IMG/VR virus record: IMGVR_UViG_3300045993_000598
Span: 1 to 35,413 of that record
Strand: one strand, 5' to 3'
Origin: a virus
DNA length: 35,413 bases
The position numbers and the translations under genes are program-made. The stretch's first letter is position 1. Every line of letters begins with the position of its first letter. Below the pieces are notes generated by a model. It saw nothing but the letters and a program-made list of their open reading frames with translations, was not told the DNA's origin and ran no database searches. Of this stretch, positions 1-7,577 are shown piece after piece.

Positions 1-215
1 TGGTATAAGTAAGTGGCCAAATACGCTAGATATTACTGGAAAAAGACTTTATCTTAAAAGAATAATTGCAAGTAAGCGCGGCGGGCGTGTTGACCTCCAA
101 CAGCTCAAACAGCTCAAACAGCTCAAACAGCTCCAACAGCTCCAACAGCTCGAACAGCTCGAACGGCTCCAACAGCTCCAACAGCTCGAACGGCTCGTAT
201 CGTTTACAAATAAAT
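1..215. repeat. Terminal overlap, left copy (matches 35217-35413)
   Basis: Bases 1-215 match 35217-35413 except that two 9-bp AAACAGCTC units are present only on the left. The overlap joins the two parts of the methyltransferase into one continuous reading frame. It is therefore best read as the end overlap of a circular or circularly permuted assembly, giving a unique length of 35,216 bp with the left tract or 35,198 bp with the right tract. It is not evidence of a physical direct terminal repeat, since it lies inside a gene. Confidence 0.9.
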
Positions 216-511
216 CATACGAGCAAGTAGAGATAAATCCAAACTCAGTTATTTATTGCGATATTCCTTATCATGGAACCGCTGATTATGGATCTTCATT
301 TAGTCATGCTAAGTTTTTAGACTGGGCTGCAGAGCAATATAATCCGTTATTCATTTCTGAATATAATTTAATCGACACTAGGTTTTATTTGCTTAAAGAG
401 TTTTCGCATAGGACTACATTTTCAAATGGCGGAAATAGCGCTGTGGTTGAAAAATTATACTGCAATAAAATCGCTTTGGATATTATCCAAAAACATAAGG
501 CTGGTAAATAA
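1..511 (+). CDS. dam: Dam-like DNA N6-adenine methyltransferase, C-terminal part (continues from window end)
   Basis: This is the 3' part of the gene that begins at 34765; codons read from base 2. D12-class methyltransferases transfer a methyl group from S-adenosylmethionine to adenine N6 in a short DNA site. Visible here are a run of 11 three-residue leucine units (98-196), then motif IV as CDIPYHGT. Most family members have DPPY; the first proline is isoleucine here, and the catalytic Asp, second Pro and Tyr are kept. The protein ends in LDIIQKHKAGK with TAA at 509-511, which overlaps the next ATG by one base. The terminase genes follow at once, so methylation is encoded next to packaging. 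Joined length is about 387 residues, longer than the usual 260-290 because of the repeat and local insertions. Family assignment is secure; target specificity (probably GATC) is inferred. Confidence 0.9.
   Translation, partial: GISKWPNTLDITGKRLYLKRIIASKRGGRVDLQQLKQLKQLKQLQQLQQLEQLERLQQLQQLERLVSFTNKSYEQVEINPNSVIYCDIPYHGTADYGSSFSHAKFLDWAAEQYNPLFISEYNLIDTRFYLLKEFSHRTTFSNGGNSAVVEKLYCNKIALDIIQKHKAGK
98..196 (+). repeat. 11 tandem 9-bp units inside the methyltransferase (left copy)
   Basis: Eleven exact-length 9-bp units of the form (C/A/G)AACAGCTC or GAACGGCTC run without interruption. They encode, in order, QQL, KQL, KQL, KQL, QQL, QQL, EQL, ERL, QQL, QQL, ERL. Every unit keeps the reading frame, so gain or loss of units changes only the length of a leucine-every-third-residue segment. 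The corresponding tract at the other end of the window has nine units and lacks two KQL units. The tract sits just before motif IV, where Dam-type enzymes carry or adjoin the target-recognition region. Confidence 0.97.
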
Positions 512-579
512 TGACCAGGCCTATTAAGGAATCCAATAAATCTGACGATGCAACCACAAAGGTGGTGCTGAATGGCTAA
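511..579 (+). CDS. Possible 22-residue linker ORF between dam and small terminase
   Basis: A short frame starts at the ATG that overlaps the methyltransferase TAA (TAATG) and encodes MTRPIKESNKSDDATTKVVLNG. It ends at 577-579, just inside the small terminase start. The layout would allow ribosomes finishing the methyltransferase to restart and carry on to the terminase. No family is recognised and no separate ribosome-binding site is seen. It may only be a spacer; coding status is doubtful. Confidence 0.25.
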   Translation: MTRPIKESNKSDDATTKVVLNG

Positions 580-925
580 ACGTGGACCAAAGCCTATCAT
601 TATTGATTGGGCGGCTTTCGATAAGCTTTGCCATATTCAGTGCACAATTAAAGAGATTGCAGCTTGGTTTGAGTGCTCAGTTGATACGATAGAAAGAAAA
701 GTTACTGAAGAATTTGATATGAAATTTGCGGACTATTACGCAGAAAAGAAAGAGAAGGGTTTGATTTCACTCAGAAGATTGCAATATCAATCAGCTGAAA
801 AAGGCACTCCAGCAATACTTATCTGGCTTGGTAAACAGTACCTAGGTCAGAAGGATAAGTCTGAGACTGAGATCACTGGAGTACCTATTCAAATAAAGAT
901 TGATAACGACGACACAAAACTCTGA
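572..925 (+). CDS. Terminase small subunit (putative)
   Basis: A 117-residue protein that begins MAKRGPKPIIIDW. It has a helix-turn-helix-like stretch around residues 25-45 (CTIKEIAAWFECSVDTIERK) of the kind that small terminase subunits use to bind the packaging site. The middle is charged and helical (residues 50-75) and the tail is acidic. Small terminases recognise phage DNA and regulate the large subunit motor. The gene has an AAGGTGG ribosome-binding site at 559-565. Its stop overlaps the start of the large terminase (TGATG at 922-926), the usual coupling for this pair. Assignment rests mainly on position plus the N-terminal fold signal; the sequence itself is divergent. Confidence 0.8.
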   Translation: MAKRGPKPIIIDWAAFDKLCHIQCTIKEIAAWFECSVDTIERKVTEEFDMKFADYYAEKKEKGLISLRRLQYQSAEKGTPAILIWLGKQYLGQKDKSETEITGVPIQIKIDNDDTKL

Positions 926-2184
926 TGAGTGAGTTCAAAAAAACAGCATCACAGATACAGGCCACCAGGATTTTGTCTGGACCATCGAAGCATGTAGCAC
1001 TCTCTGGTGGGTCTAGATCTGGCAAATCATTCCTGCTCATGTATGCTGTTATCGTTCGAGCATCGAAAGAGAAGTCTCGGCACTGTGTGCTCAGGCTGAA
1101 TTTCAATCATGTAAAGAGATCCATCGTGCTTGAGACATTCCCAAAGGTGATGTCTGTGTGTTTTCCTTTGTTAAAATATGATCTTAATAAAACAGATTAC
1201 ATTGCATCACTGCCAAATGGATCACAGATATTCTTTGCTGGTCTTGATACTGGTGAGAGGGTTGAAAAGATATTAGGAACTGAGTTTAGCACTTTATGGT
1301 TTAACGAGGTTTCACAAATACCATACACAAGCATTCAGATGGCGCTTACTAGGTTGGCCGAAAGAAATACGTTAGCAAAAAAAGTTTATTATGATTTAAA
1401 CCCGAGCGTTAAATCACATTGGTCTTATCATTTGTTTATTAAAAAGCTAGATCCGATTGATAACGTGCCACTGTCAAATCCAGAACAGTATGAATATTTC
1501 CAGATGAATCCAGAGGGAAATCTTGAGAACATTGATCAGGATTATTTATCTATGCTCCAAGCTATGCCTGAGAAAGAGCGCAATAGATTTCTTCATGGTG
1601 AGTTTAATGATGAGTCTAATGGCCAGGTATATTATGCTTTCAAACGTGATAGCCACATTAAGCCAGTGACAAAAACTCATGGCACAACATTTATCGGGAT
1701 GGATTTTAACGTAAACCCGATGACCGCAATTATTGGCCAGTATGTGAATGATAAGTTTCATATCATTGATGAGATATATTTAGAGAATAGTGACACATAT
1801 AAAATGTGTGCAGAACTTAATTCTAAAGGATATAGCGGTTGTCGGATCATACCAGATAGCACATCTAGAAATAGAAAGACCTCTGGTATGAGTGATTTTA
1901 ATATACTCGAGCAATCTGGATTTGTGGTTGAATCAACTAGAAATCCATTTGTTACCGATAGAGTTAATAACGTGAACAGACTTCTGGCGGATGATAAAAT
2001 CATAATTGACCAGAGGTGTAAGAAATTAATAAATGATTTAGAAAAGGTTGTCTGGAAAAATAACGAGCTAGACCAGTCTGGCACGAACAAGCACTTGACG
2101 CATATTTCCGATGCTCTAGGCTATATGTGTTGGCGTCTAAATCCGATAGGCCACCGTCAGTTAACCGCTTCAGTGATTGGATAA
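925..2184 (+). CDS. terL: Terminase large subunit (DNA packaging ATPase and nuclease)
   Basis: A 419-residue protein that packages phage DNA into the prohead. The N-terminal ATPase has Walker A SGGSRSGKS (about residues 27-35) and Walker B LWFNE (about 124-128). The C-terminal RNase H-like nuclease has acidic residues in MDFNVNP (D260), IPDSTSRN (about D311) and HISDALGY (D396). Length and order are typical of the Terminase_3/6 type. The start overlaps the small terminase stop, and the portal gene follows within a few bases. No frameshift, intron or truncation is seen. This is the clearest phage hallmark gene in the window. Confidence 0.96.
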   Translation: MSEFKKTASQIQATRILSGPSKHVALSGGSRSGKSFLLMYAVIVRASKEKSRHCVLRLNFNHVKRSIVLETFPKVMSVCFPLLKYDLNKTDYIASLPNGSQIFFAGLDTGERVEKILGTEFSTLWFNEVSQIPYTSIQMALTRLAERNTLAKKVYYDLNPSVKSHWSYHLFIKKLDPIDNVPLSNPEQYEYFQMNPEGNLENIDQDYLSMLQAMPEKERNRFLHGEFNDESNGQVYYAFKRDSHIKPVTKTHGTTFIGMDFNVNPMTAIIGQYVNDKFHIIDEIYLENSDTYKMCAELNSKGYSGCRIIPDSTSRNRKTSGMSDFNILEQSGFVVESTRNPFVTDRVNNVNRLLADDKIIIDQRCKKLINDLEKVVWKNNELDQSGTNKHLTHISDALGYMCWRLNPIGHRQLTASVIG

Positions 2185-2188
2185 TAAA

Positions 2189-3682
2189 ATGGACTTATTA
2201 AGTCAAAAAGATAGAGAGCTATTTCTTAAAGATATTATTTCAAACGAGAATCGAATCAGGAAAGCATCATCACTGGCAGCATTCGAAGTCTATAACGATA
2301 GATTAGACCGCTATGTAAGAGACTATCTTCTCAGTCAATACTCAGAGCGCACAGTTCTAGAGATGCCAATCATCAGCTCGATGAATCTCTGTCGGCGGAT
2401 TGCCAATAAGGAAGCCAGCCTATACAAAGAAGCACCAGATCGTGAGTTTCATGGGACATTGTCTGATGATCAGAAAGATGAGCTCGAGAAGCTATATGAA
2501 GAATCAGAGGTAGATCAAAAGCTTTTTAAATCGAATGTTTATTTTAAAATCCAGGGACAGAACTTTATCAAGGTGCTAGTGAAACCGGATGAGCACAGTG
2601 GCAAGGGTGAGCTCTGTATTAAGACGCTCCTTCCGCATCACCTGGATGTGATCCCATCGGATGATGATCCAGAAAAGGCTCAGGCATATATTCAGTCAGC
2701 ATTTGATAAAAAGCAGTACATTAAAACAGATGGCACTAATCAGAGCATCGCTGATGCTGATGATTACCAGAAGTCGCTGAATAAATATTATGTCTGGACC
2801 AAAGAAAATAACTTCATGTTCAATGGTCGCGGTGAGATCGAGACTGAAGTGGTGCCGAATGAGCTTGGTTGTTTGCCATTCATTGATGTGAGTGGCGATA
2901 AGGACTATGAGTTTTTCGTTCGCATTGGTCAGGCACTGGTTGATTTCACGATCCAGTATAATGGAGCACTCTCAGACCTTGCTCAAGTTGTAAAGATGCA
3001 AGGCTGGGCTGTGGCATTTCTAAAAGCTCCTGCTGATATGGCAGGGCTTAAGAATTTATCAATCGGGCCGAATAAGATTTTGCATTTGCCTGTAGATCCA
3101 AACAACCCGATCGCTACTGAGTTTGGTTATGCATCGGCAAACCCTGATGTGGCTGGTAGCATTCAGCACGTCGAGAATTTGCTTAGTAATTTCTTAACTA
3201 GCCGTGGGCTTGATCCGAATATCGTAAACGGAAAGGCCCAGACGATAAAGTATAACTCAGGTATCGATCGCTTACTCGGTATGATGGAACAGTTTGAAAG
3301 CACAAAGCAGGACATGGCTGTTTATGAGTGCGTTGAGGATCAGCTTTTTGATCTCATCCGTGAGTGGTCACGAGTTACATTTGGTACTGACTCACAGTTT
3401 CTGTCCTTTGTGATCCCAGATGATGCTGAGGTTGAGATCGATTTCAAGCAACCAGCTATGGTGCAATCGCAGAATGATAAAATAGACTACATCCAAAAGA
3501 AAATCGAGTTAGGTCTTATGACTAAGCAGCAAGCACTTGAGGAGTTGGATGATCTAGATAAAGAGCAAGCTCAGGCGGTGCTCGATGCAGTCGATGCTGA
3601 AATGATGAGTCAGCCACTTCCTGATGTAGTGGCACCACCAGTTATTCCACCAGTGCAAGGCATGAATGAAGCCAAAGCGTAA
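2189..3682 (+). CDS. Portal protein
   Basis: About 497 residues, beginning MDLLSQKDRELFLKD. Portal proteins form the dodecameric ring at one head vertex through which DNA passes. Length, position right after the large terminase, an alpha-helical N-terminal part (SSMNLCRRIANKEASLYKE) and an acidic, proline-rich C-terminus (LPDVVAPPVIPPVQ) all fit. An in-frame TTG at 2177 would give four more residues and overlap the terminase stop. ATG at 2189 is preferred, although neither has a strong ribosome-binding site, suggesting coupling to the terminase. The 3' end overlaps the next gene by 17 bases. Confidence 0.85.
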   Translation: MDLLSQKDRELFLKDIISNENRIRKASSLAAFEVYNDRLDRYVRDYLLSQYSERTVLEMPIISSMNLCRRIANKEASLYKEAPDREFHGTLSDDQKDELEKLYEESEVDQKLFKSNVYFKIQGQNFIKVLVKPDEHSGKGELCIKTLLPHHLDVIPSDDDPEKAQAYIQSAFDKKQYIKTDGTNQSIADADDYQKSLNKYYVWTKENNFMFNGRGEIETEVVPNELGCLPFIDVSGDKDYEFFVRIGQALVDFTIQYNGALSDLAQVVKMQGWAVAFLKAPADMAGLKNLSIGPNKILHLPVDPNNPIATEFGYASANPDVAGSIQHVENLLSNFLTSRGLDPNIVNGKAQTIKYNSGIDRLLGMMEQFESTKQDMAVYECVEDQLFDLIREWSRVTFGTDSQFLSFVIPDDAEVEIDFKQPAMVQSQNDKIDYIQKKIELGLMTKQQALEELDDLDKEQAQAVLDAVDAEMMSQPLPDVVAPPVIPPVQGMNEAKA

Positions 3683-4223
3683 TCTATCGCAGGATAAAGT
3701 CAGTCTTGAGATTGATCTTGAGAAAATGTTCGGCAAGAAAATTGTCGATCCTGGCCTGCGTAGGAATATAGCTGAGAGTTTAATATCAAAGATTGAGGAG
3801 CGTACGGCTGATGGCAAAGGTGTTAATGGAAACGGATCTGAGGTAAAGCTACATAAATATTCAAAAGAATATATGGCTAGCCCTGAGTATAAAGCATTCA
3901 ATAAAGATGGCACCGTTAACATGAAGCTAACCGGATCAATGCTAGCATCAATCGATTTAATTGCTGATGATAAAAATAAAATAGAGATAGGGATCGACAA
4001 TGAAGAAGCGCCGAAAGCTTATAATCACATGGTCGGTGAGACGTTTAAATACCCTCGTCCATTCCTTGGGCTTACTGCTGGCGATATTGATGATGTGGCC
4101 AGTGAGTATGAGTCTGATGTAAACAAGGATTCAAAGATCACAGCCAAGGATATTTTTGATCGCACCAACCTGGCTACTATTGCAAGGATCGTAATGAACG
4201 CAAATAAGATCGGCGTTAAGTGA
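3666..4223 (+). CDS. Virion morphogenesis protein, gpG/tail-completion-like, with EF-hand-like loop
   Basis: 185 residues. The middle and C-terminal parts (LTGSMLASIDLI at 88-99, then HMVGETFKYPRPFLGLTAGD at 121-140) resemble phage virion morphogenesis proteins (Mu gpG / P2 gpS type). These act in head-tail joining, and members often carry an R-x-F-L-G-L/S-x-x-D motif near the end. Residues 151-162 read DVNKDSKITAKD, with oxygen-bearing side chains at loop positions 1, 3, 5, 9 and 12, as in EF-hand or dockerin-type calcium loops. The gene overlaps the portal by 17 bases and ends TGATG into the next gene. Its location before the scaffold, rather than after the capsid gene, is uncommon. Function is by similarity only. 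Confidence 0.6.
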   Translation: MKPKRNLSQDKVSLEIDLEKMFGKKIVDPGLRRNIAESLISKIEERTADGKGVNGNGSEVKLHKYSKEYMASPEYKAFNKDGTVNMKLTGSMLASIDLIADDKNKIEIGIDNEEAPKAYNHMVGETFKYPRPFLGLTAGDIDDVASEYESDVNKDSKITAKDIFDRTNLATIARIVMNANKIGVK

Positions 4224-4765
4224 TGGCAAAAACCAAGGTCAGCATCGAAGGGATCAGCAGGCTCAAAGGAAACATAAAAGAGCTATTTGATCAAACCAGG
4301 AAAGATGCTCAGATGCTGGTTGAGGTTGGTGAGAAAACTGTTGAGCTCACTAAGCAATTCAATCGTGCAGGCCATAGCCCATCAGGAAAAAAACATCCAA
4401 AGAATAGTGTAGCATGGGAAGAAAGAAAAAAGAAACTAACAAAGACAAACCAGCCATCAGAGTATTACCGAGCAGGCCTATCAAACGTAACATTCACGGG
4501 ACAATTAATCGACTCGATAAAACTGCTTCGGATAAACAAAGAGGACGGTTCGGTTACCATTGATGCAACAGGACAAAGAACTCCATATAAGAATCTAAAT
4601 GGAAAGCCAGTTAGCAAAAAGAATACTCCAACCAATCCAAAACTTGTCGAGTACCTAGCCGATAAAGGGCGAAAGGTGTTTGGAATAAATAAGCAGATGA
4701 CGAATGTGATAAATCGGATCGTCAGAAAATATCTCAACGAGAGAATAAAAAAGACTTTTAAATAG
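4223..4765 (+). CDS. Second small virion-morphogenesis (neck) protein
   Basis: About 180 residues, basic, beginning MAKTKVSIEGISRLKG. The layout (N-terminal helix, then SGKKHPKNSVAWEERKKKL, then LSNVTFTGQLIDSI, then a basic C-terminal helix) follows phage gpG/HK97 gp10-like connector proteins, whose members share an R-x-x-L...T-G-x-L-x-x-S-I pattern. The start is the ATG inside TGATG at 4221-4225; a GTG one codon earlier is possible. It is coupled to the preceding gene and may form an adjacent ring of the neck. The family is inferred from pattern and position. Confidence 0.55.
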   Translation: MAKTKVSIEGISRLKGNIKELFDQTRKDAQMLVEVGEKTVELTKQFNRAGHSPSGKKHPKNSVAWEERKKKLTKTNQPSEYYRAGLSNVTFTGQLIDSIKLLRINKEDGSVTIDATGQRTPYKNLNGKPVSKKNTPTNPKLVEYLADKGRKVFGINKQMTNVINRIVRKYLNERIKKTFK

Positions 4766-4813
4766 ACTTAAGTCAAGTACAGTTGACAACAACCAAAACA
4801 AGGGGACAAGATA

Positions 4814-5419
4814 ATGTCAGAGACGCAAATCGAAACCAGTGGTGTCGATAACACTCAAGAGCAAACTGCCAGTGGCGAAGCTCAAAAACAAGCAACAAAA
4901 GATACAGTAGCCTACGAGACTTATCGTAAAACTGTCGCGGCTGAGAAATCTGCCAAGGCAAGAGCCGATGAACTCGCTAAGAAGGTTAAAGAGTACGAAG
5001 AAAAGGAAATGGCCTCACAGGGTAAGAGCCAGGAACTAATCGAGTCACTCCGTAACCAGGTTAAAGAGCGCGATGATAAGATCAACAATGTTGTCGGGTC
5101 ATTTGCATATCGAGCTGTAGCTAGTCGTATCCGCGAGGAGGCGATCAAGCAAGGTTGTTTGGATGTTGATTTGTTGCTCAAGGCTGGGTCGGACGAGTTT
5201 GGAAAGATCGAAGTAAATGCAGAGGATGGTTTTTCTGTGAATAGCGACGATCTAAAAAGGTTTTTTGAGACTACGGTGCAAAGACATCCGATGCTCTTTA
5301 AGAAATCTGGTCCAAAGGTAGTAGATGGATCTCCAGCAAATGCGCCGATAGTAGTTGGGACTGACTTCAGTAAGATGAAACCAGATCAGTTGTTAGAGGC
5401 TTGGAAGAATTTAAAATAG
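4814..5419 (+). CDS. Capsid scaffolding protein (putative)
   Basis: 201 residues beginning MSETQIETSGVDN. The N-terminal third is polar and disordered-looking. A strongly charged, heptad-rich region (about residues 35-90, including SAKARADELAKKVKEYEEKE) follows, then a mixed C-terminal part ending MKPDQLLEAWKNLK. This composition, the length, and the position directly before the major capsid gene are typical of scaffolds that guide prohead assembly. An AAGGGGAC ribosome-binding site lies at 4800-4807. A 48-base gap upstream contains the 10-bp palindrome GACTTAAGTC (4765-4774) and a lone TTGACA (4783-4788) without a matching -10 box. Confidence 0.75.
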   Translation: MSETQIETSGVDNTQEQTASGEAQKQATKDTVAYETYRKTVAAEKSAKARADELAKKVKEYEEKEMASQGKSQELIESLRNQVKERDDKINNVVGSFAYRAVASRIREEAIKQGCLDVDLLLKAGSDEFGKIEVNAEDGFSVNSDDLKRFFETTVQRHPMLFKKSGPKVVDGSPANAPIVVGTDFSKMKPDQLLEAWKNLK

Positions 5420-5452
5420 GATCGAAACAAAACTTTTTACAAGGGGTAGACA

Positions 5453-6301
5453 ATGGCCGTCACAGGTAACACAGAATTATTAGCAACAAAAGCCGCGATT
5501 ATCAGCGCGATGGTTCAAAAAGAACTAGCAGCATCAAGCAAATTGCTTGGCACTGTTCAAGACGTATCTGCTTATGCAGGTCCTGGAATGAAATCAATCT
5601 CATTTCCTAAGTTCGGATCATTCACTGTTGAAGAGCGCGTTTCTGGTGCAGCATCAGTTCCACAAGCATTGACTGCAACTGTCGACACATTGTCACTCGA
5701 TGTTCGTGCAACAATCTCTTGGCAGGTCGATTCAATGGATGCATTGCAATCATCTGTTCAGGTTCAGTCTGAATACATCAAGCGTGCAGCACAAGCTCAC
5801 GGCGCTGCCGTTGATGCTAAGCTTATCGCTGCTGTAGAAGCAGGAGCTGGTTACAACCAAGGCGCTTTGACTACTGTTACTGAGGCAGTTCTTTTAGATA
5901 TGCTTGCATACCTAGAAGGCAACTACGCAAACATGAATGAGTTGTCATTGGTTGTTGGTGTTGATCAGAAGAAGGCAATGTTACAAATTGCTAACTTCAT
6001 CCGCGCTGATGCTATCGGTTTCAACGGTGCGACTCCGATTTCTACTGGCGTGTTCGGTATGATTTACGGTGTACCAGTTATCGTTAAGCCAGGTCTTGCT
6101 GCTGGAAAAGTTTATATGTATGACAAGTCAGCTGTTGCGATTGGTTTCCAACGTGCAGCTAGCTATGGCGAAGTTGCAAATCCACTTCTCGGAGTTGGCT
6201 CAGTGACTTCAGTAGTTGATCAGTTGTACGGCGTTAAAGTATTGCAAGACAATGCTCTATCTGCTGGTTCTGGTTTGTCTCCTTTGATTGCAAAGATGTA
6301 A
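5453..6301 (+). CDS. Major capsid protein (HK97-like fold expected)
   Basis: 282 residues beginning MAVTGNTELLATKAAIISAM. It follows the scaffold gene and has the composition of major capsid proteins: an alanine/valine/serine-rich body, a GSFTVEERVSGAASVPQA segment like an E-loop/N-arm, and the pattern FGMIYGVPVIVKPGLAAGKV near the C-terminus, which resembles the conserved end of phage coat proteins where a 'G.PV' strand precedes the last domain. It has a strong AAGGGG ribosome-binding site at 5441-5446, and codon use looks favoured, as expected for the most abundant virion protein. Confidence comes from position and length as well as pattern. Confidence 0.85.
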   Translation: MAVTGNTELLATKAAIISAMVQKELAASSKLLGTVQDVSAYAGPGMKSISFPKFGSFTVEERVSGAASVPQALTATVDTLSLDVRATISWQVDSMDALQSSVQVQSEYIKRAAQAHGAAVDAKLIAAVEAGAGYNQGALTTVTEAVLLDMLAYLEGNYANMNELSLVVGVDQKKAMLQIANFIRADAIGFNGATPISTGVFGMIYGVPVIVKPGLAAGKVYMYDKSAVAIGFQRAASYGEVANPLLGVGSVTSVVDQLYGVKVLQDNALSAGSGLSPLIAKM

Positions 6302-6305
6302 TTGA

Positions 6306-6515
6306 GTGGAGTCTAGCCCTGCATTGATTCCTAATTATGTGAAGGCGAAGTCTGATGTAGGGCTTCGCAGAGCTATGCTGATGGAAAATTTGCGGGCTAA
6401 GAAAATGCACCGATATTTTGATATTCAGAATGTCGGTGGATTTTGGTACGCTTGGTTTTATTCAGAAGTGGATCTTGCTCAGGAGCTATCTAATAAGATC
6501 AAAAATGGAGGATAG
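6306..6515 (+). CDS. Small virion-region protein, unknown
   Basis: A 69-residue frame with a GTG start five bases after the capsid stop; no ATG allows a reasonable full-length product. It has a basic middle (AMLMENLRAKKMHRYFDIQN) followed by an aromatic stretch (GGFWYAWFYSEVDLA). No family is recognised. It lies between the capsid and decoration-type genes and is followed by a good GGAGG site for the next gene, so it is probably translated as part of the late head operon. The GTG lacks a clear ribosome-binding site, so the true start is uncertain. Confidence 0.55.
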   Translation: MESSPALIPNYVKAKSDVGLRRAMLMENLRAKKMHRYFDIQNVGGFWYAWFYSEVDLAQELSNKIKNGG

Positions 6516-6520
6516 TTTAA

Positions 6521-6823
6521 ATGGCAATTTCTCCAGCTACACAAGACAACGAGAAAAGTAAATTTGTAGAATCACCGACGAGGGCCAATAGTGCAGCGAC
6601 AGAGATTGTTGATGGCACGAAGGGCCTTTTGTTTTTCTATGATGAAGTTGACGCAAGCACTACTTATCTAGGGTGGGCTCAGCCTGGAAGTCTTGAAAGT
6701 GGATCTGTGTGGCGAATAAGAAAGATCACGTTAGTTGATACTGTTAAGAAATTTCAATGGGCTAGTGGGACACCTGATTTTATAAATATCTGGGACAATC
6801 GCGCTAGTTTAACCTATAGTTAA
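6521..6823 (+). CDS. Virion structural protein (decoration/minor head type)
   Basis: 100 residues, beginning MAISPATQDNEKSKFVESPT. It includes a beta-rich segment TTYLGWAQPGSLESGSVWRI and ends WDNRASLTYS. The 'F-V-E-S-P-T-R' opening and the 'W.NR..L.Y' ending recur in small phage structural proteins encoded near capsid genes, but no precise role is established. It has a GGAGG ribosome-binding site at 6508-6512, with A-T-rich spacing. The gene belongs to a run of beta-rich proteins between the capsid and the neck genes and could sit on the capsid surface. Role is inferred. Confidence 0.6.
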   Translation: MAISPATQDNEKSKFVESPTRANSAATEIVDGTKGLLFFYDEVDASTTYLGWAQPGSLESGSVWRIRKITLVDTVKKFQWASGTPDFINIWDNRASLTYS

Positions 6824-6842
6824 AAAAATATAAGGGGATCAC

Positions 6843-7265
6843 ATGGCTACATTTAATAAGTTCAATCAGTTTGTTGAGGACCTGGCAAAAAAGAAGCACG
6901 ACTTATCAGCTGACACATTTAAAGTTATGCTTACAAATACAGCTCCGGTTGCAACCAACAGTATTAAATCAGATATTACTGACATTACTTCTGGTAATGG
7001 TTATGCGGCTGGCGGAACTGCAACAACAATCACATCATGCGTACAAACATCTGGTGTGCTGAAGGCAATTTTTACTGACGTTGTATTTACCGCAACAGGT
7101 GCAGTTGGACCTTTCAGATATGTCGTTCTTTATAATGACACTCAGACTGCTCCAGTGAAGCCATTGATTGGCTGGTTTGATTACGGTTCGAGCATTTCTC
7201 TGGCAAATCTTGAGACGTTCACCGTCGATTTTGATGCGACTGCCGGTGTTTTAACAATCACATAA
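6843..7265 (+). CDS. Phage structural protein, conserved beta-rich family
   Basis: 140 residues. The opening (MATFNKFNQFVEDLAKKKHD), then DTFKVMLTNTAPVA, then VGPFRYVVLYNDT and PLIGWFDYGSSISL, form a pattern seen in many tailed-phage virion proteins encoded among head genes. Its biochemical role is not known; a capsid decoration or fibre-base protein is plausible. The AAGGGGATCAC leader right before the ATG is almost the same as that of the tail tube gene at 11474, which suggests high expression. An overlapping 63-codon frame at 6871 is a shadow. Confidence 0.65.
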   Translation: MATFNKFNQFVEDLAKKKHDLSADTFKVMLTNTAPVATNSIKSDITDITSGNGYAAGGTATTITSCVQTSGVLKAIFTDVVFTATGAVGPFRYVVLYNDTQTAPVKPLIGWFDYGSSISLANLETFTVDFDATAGVLTIT

Positions 7266-7276
7266 TTGAGGTCTAG

Positions 7277-7564
7277 ATGGCTACCGTAGTTGGCACAGCG
7301 ACATTAGATTTCGGATCTACTCCAACAGACTCGGCATCGATAACGGTGACGGGTTTGTCTGGTTTAACTATTGGCACTCACAAAGAGGCCTTCGTTCAGT
7401 CCGATGATTCAACAGTTGACAACTCTGCTGGAGATCATCGGTTGCTTGGATACTGGGGAAGATTTACTTGTGAATATGTTAGCACAACTGACATGATAAT
7501 TAATTGTGATTTATTAATTGGCGAAGCGAAGGGGACCTTTGTTGTCCACTACGTCACTGCATAA
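7277..7564 (+). CDS. Small beta-rich virion protein, unknown
   Basis: 95 residues beginning MATVVGTATLDFGSTPTDSA. Alternating beta-strand pattern, with TVTGLSGLTIGTHKEAFV and DHRLLGYWGRFTCEY segments; no membrane segment or known motif. Such small sandwich-like proteins placed next to fibre or decoration genes often act as accessory virion proteins. A GAGG ribosome-binding site lies just upstream. It may form a unit with the two genes before it and the larger protein that follows. Family not firmly recognised. Confidence 0.55.
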   Translation: MATVVGTATLDFGSTPTDSASITVTGLSGLTIGTHKEAFVQSDDSTVDNSAGDHRLLGYWGRFTCEYVSTTDMIINCDLLIGEAKGTFVVHYVTA

Positions 7565-7577
7565 AGGGGAATAGAAT

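Noticed and set aside
98-196. CRISPR-like array
   Set aside because: Units are 9 bp, contiguous, without spacers, and in frame with a methyltransferase.
4783-4788. TTGACA before the scaffold gene
   Set aside because: No -10 box at a suitable distance; transcription more likely reads through from the terminase genes.
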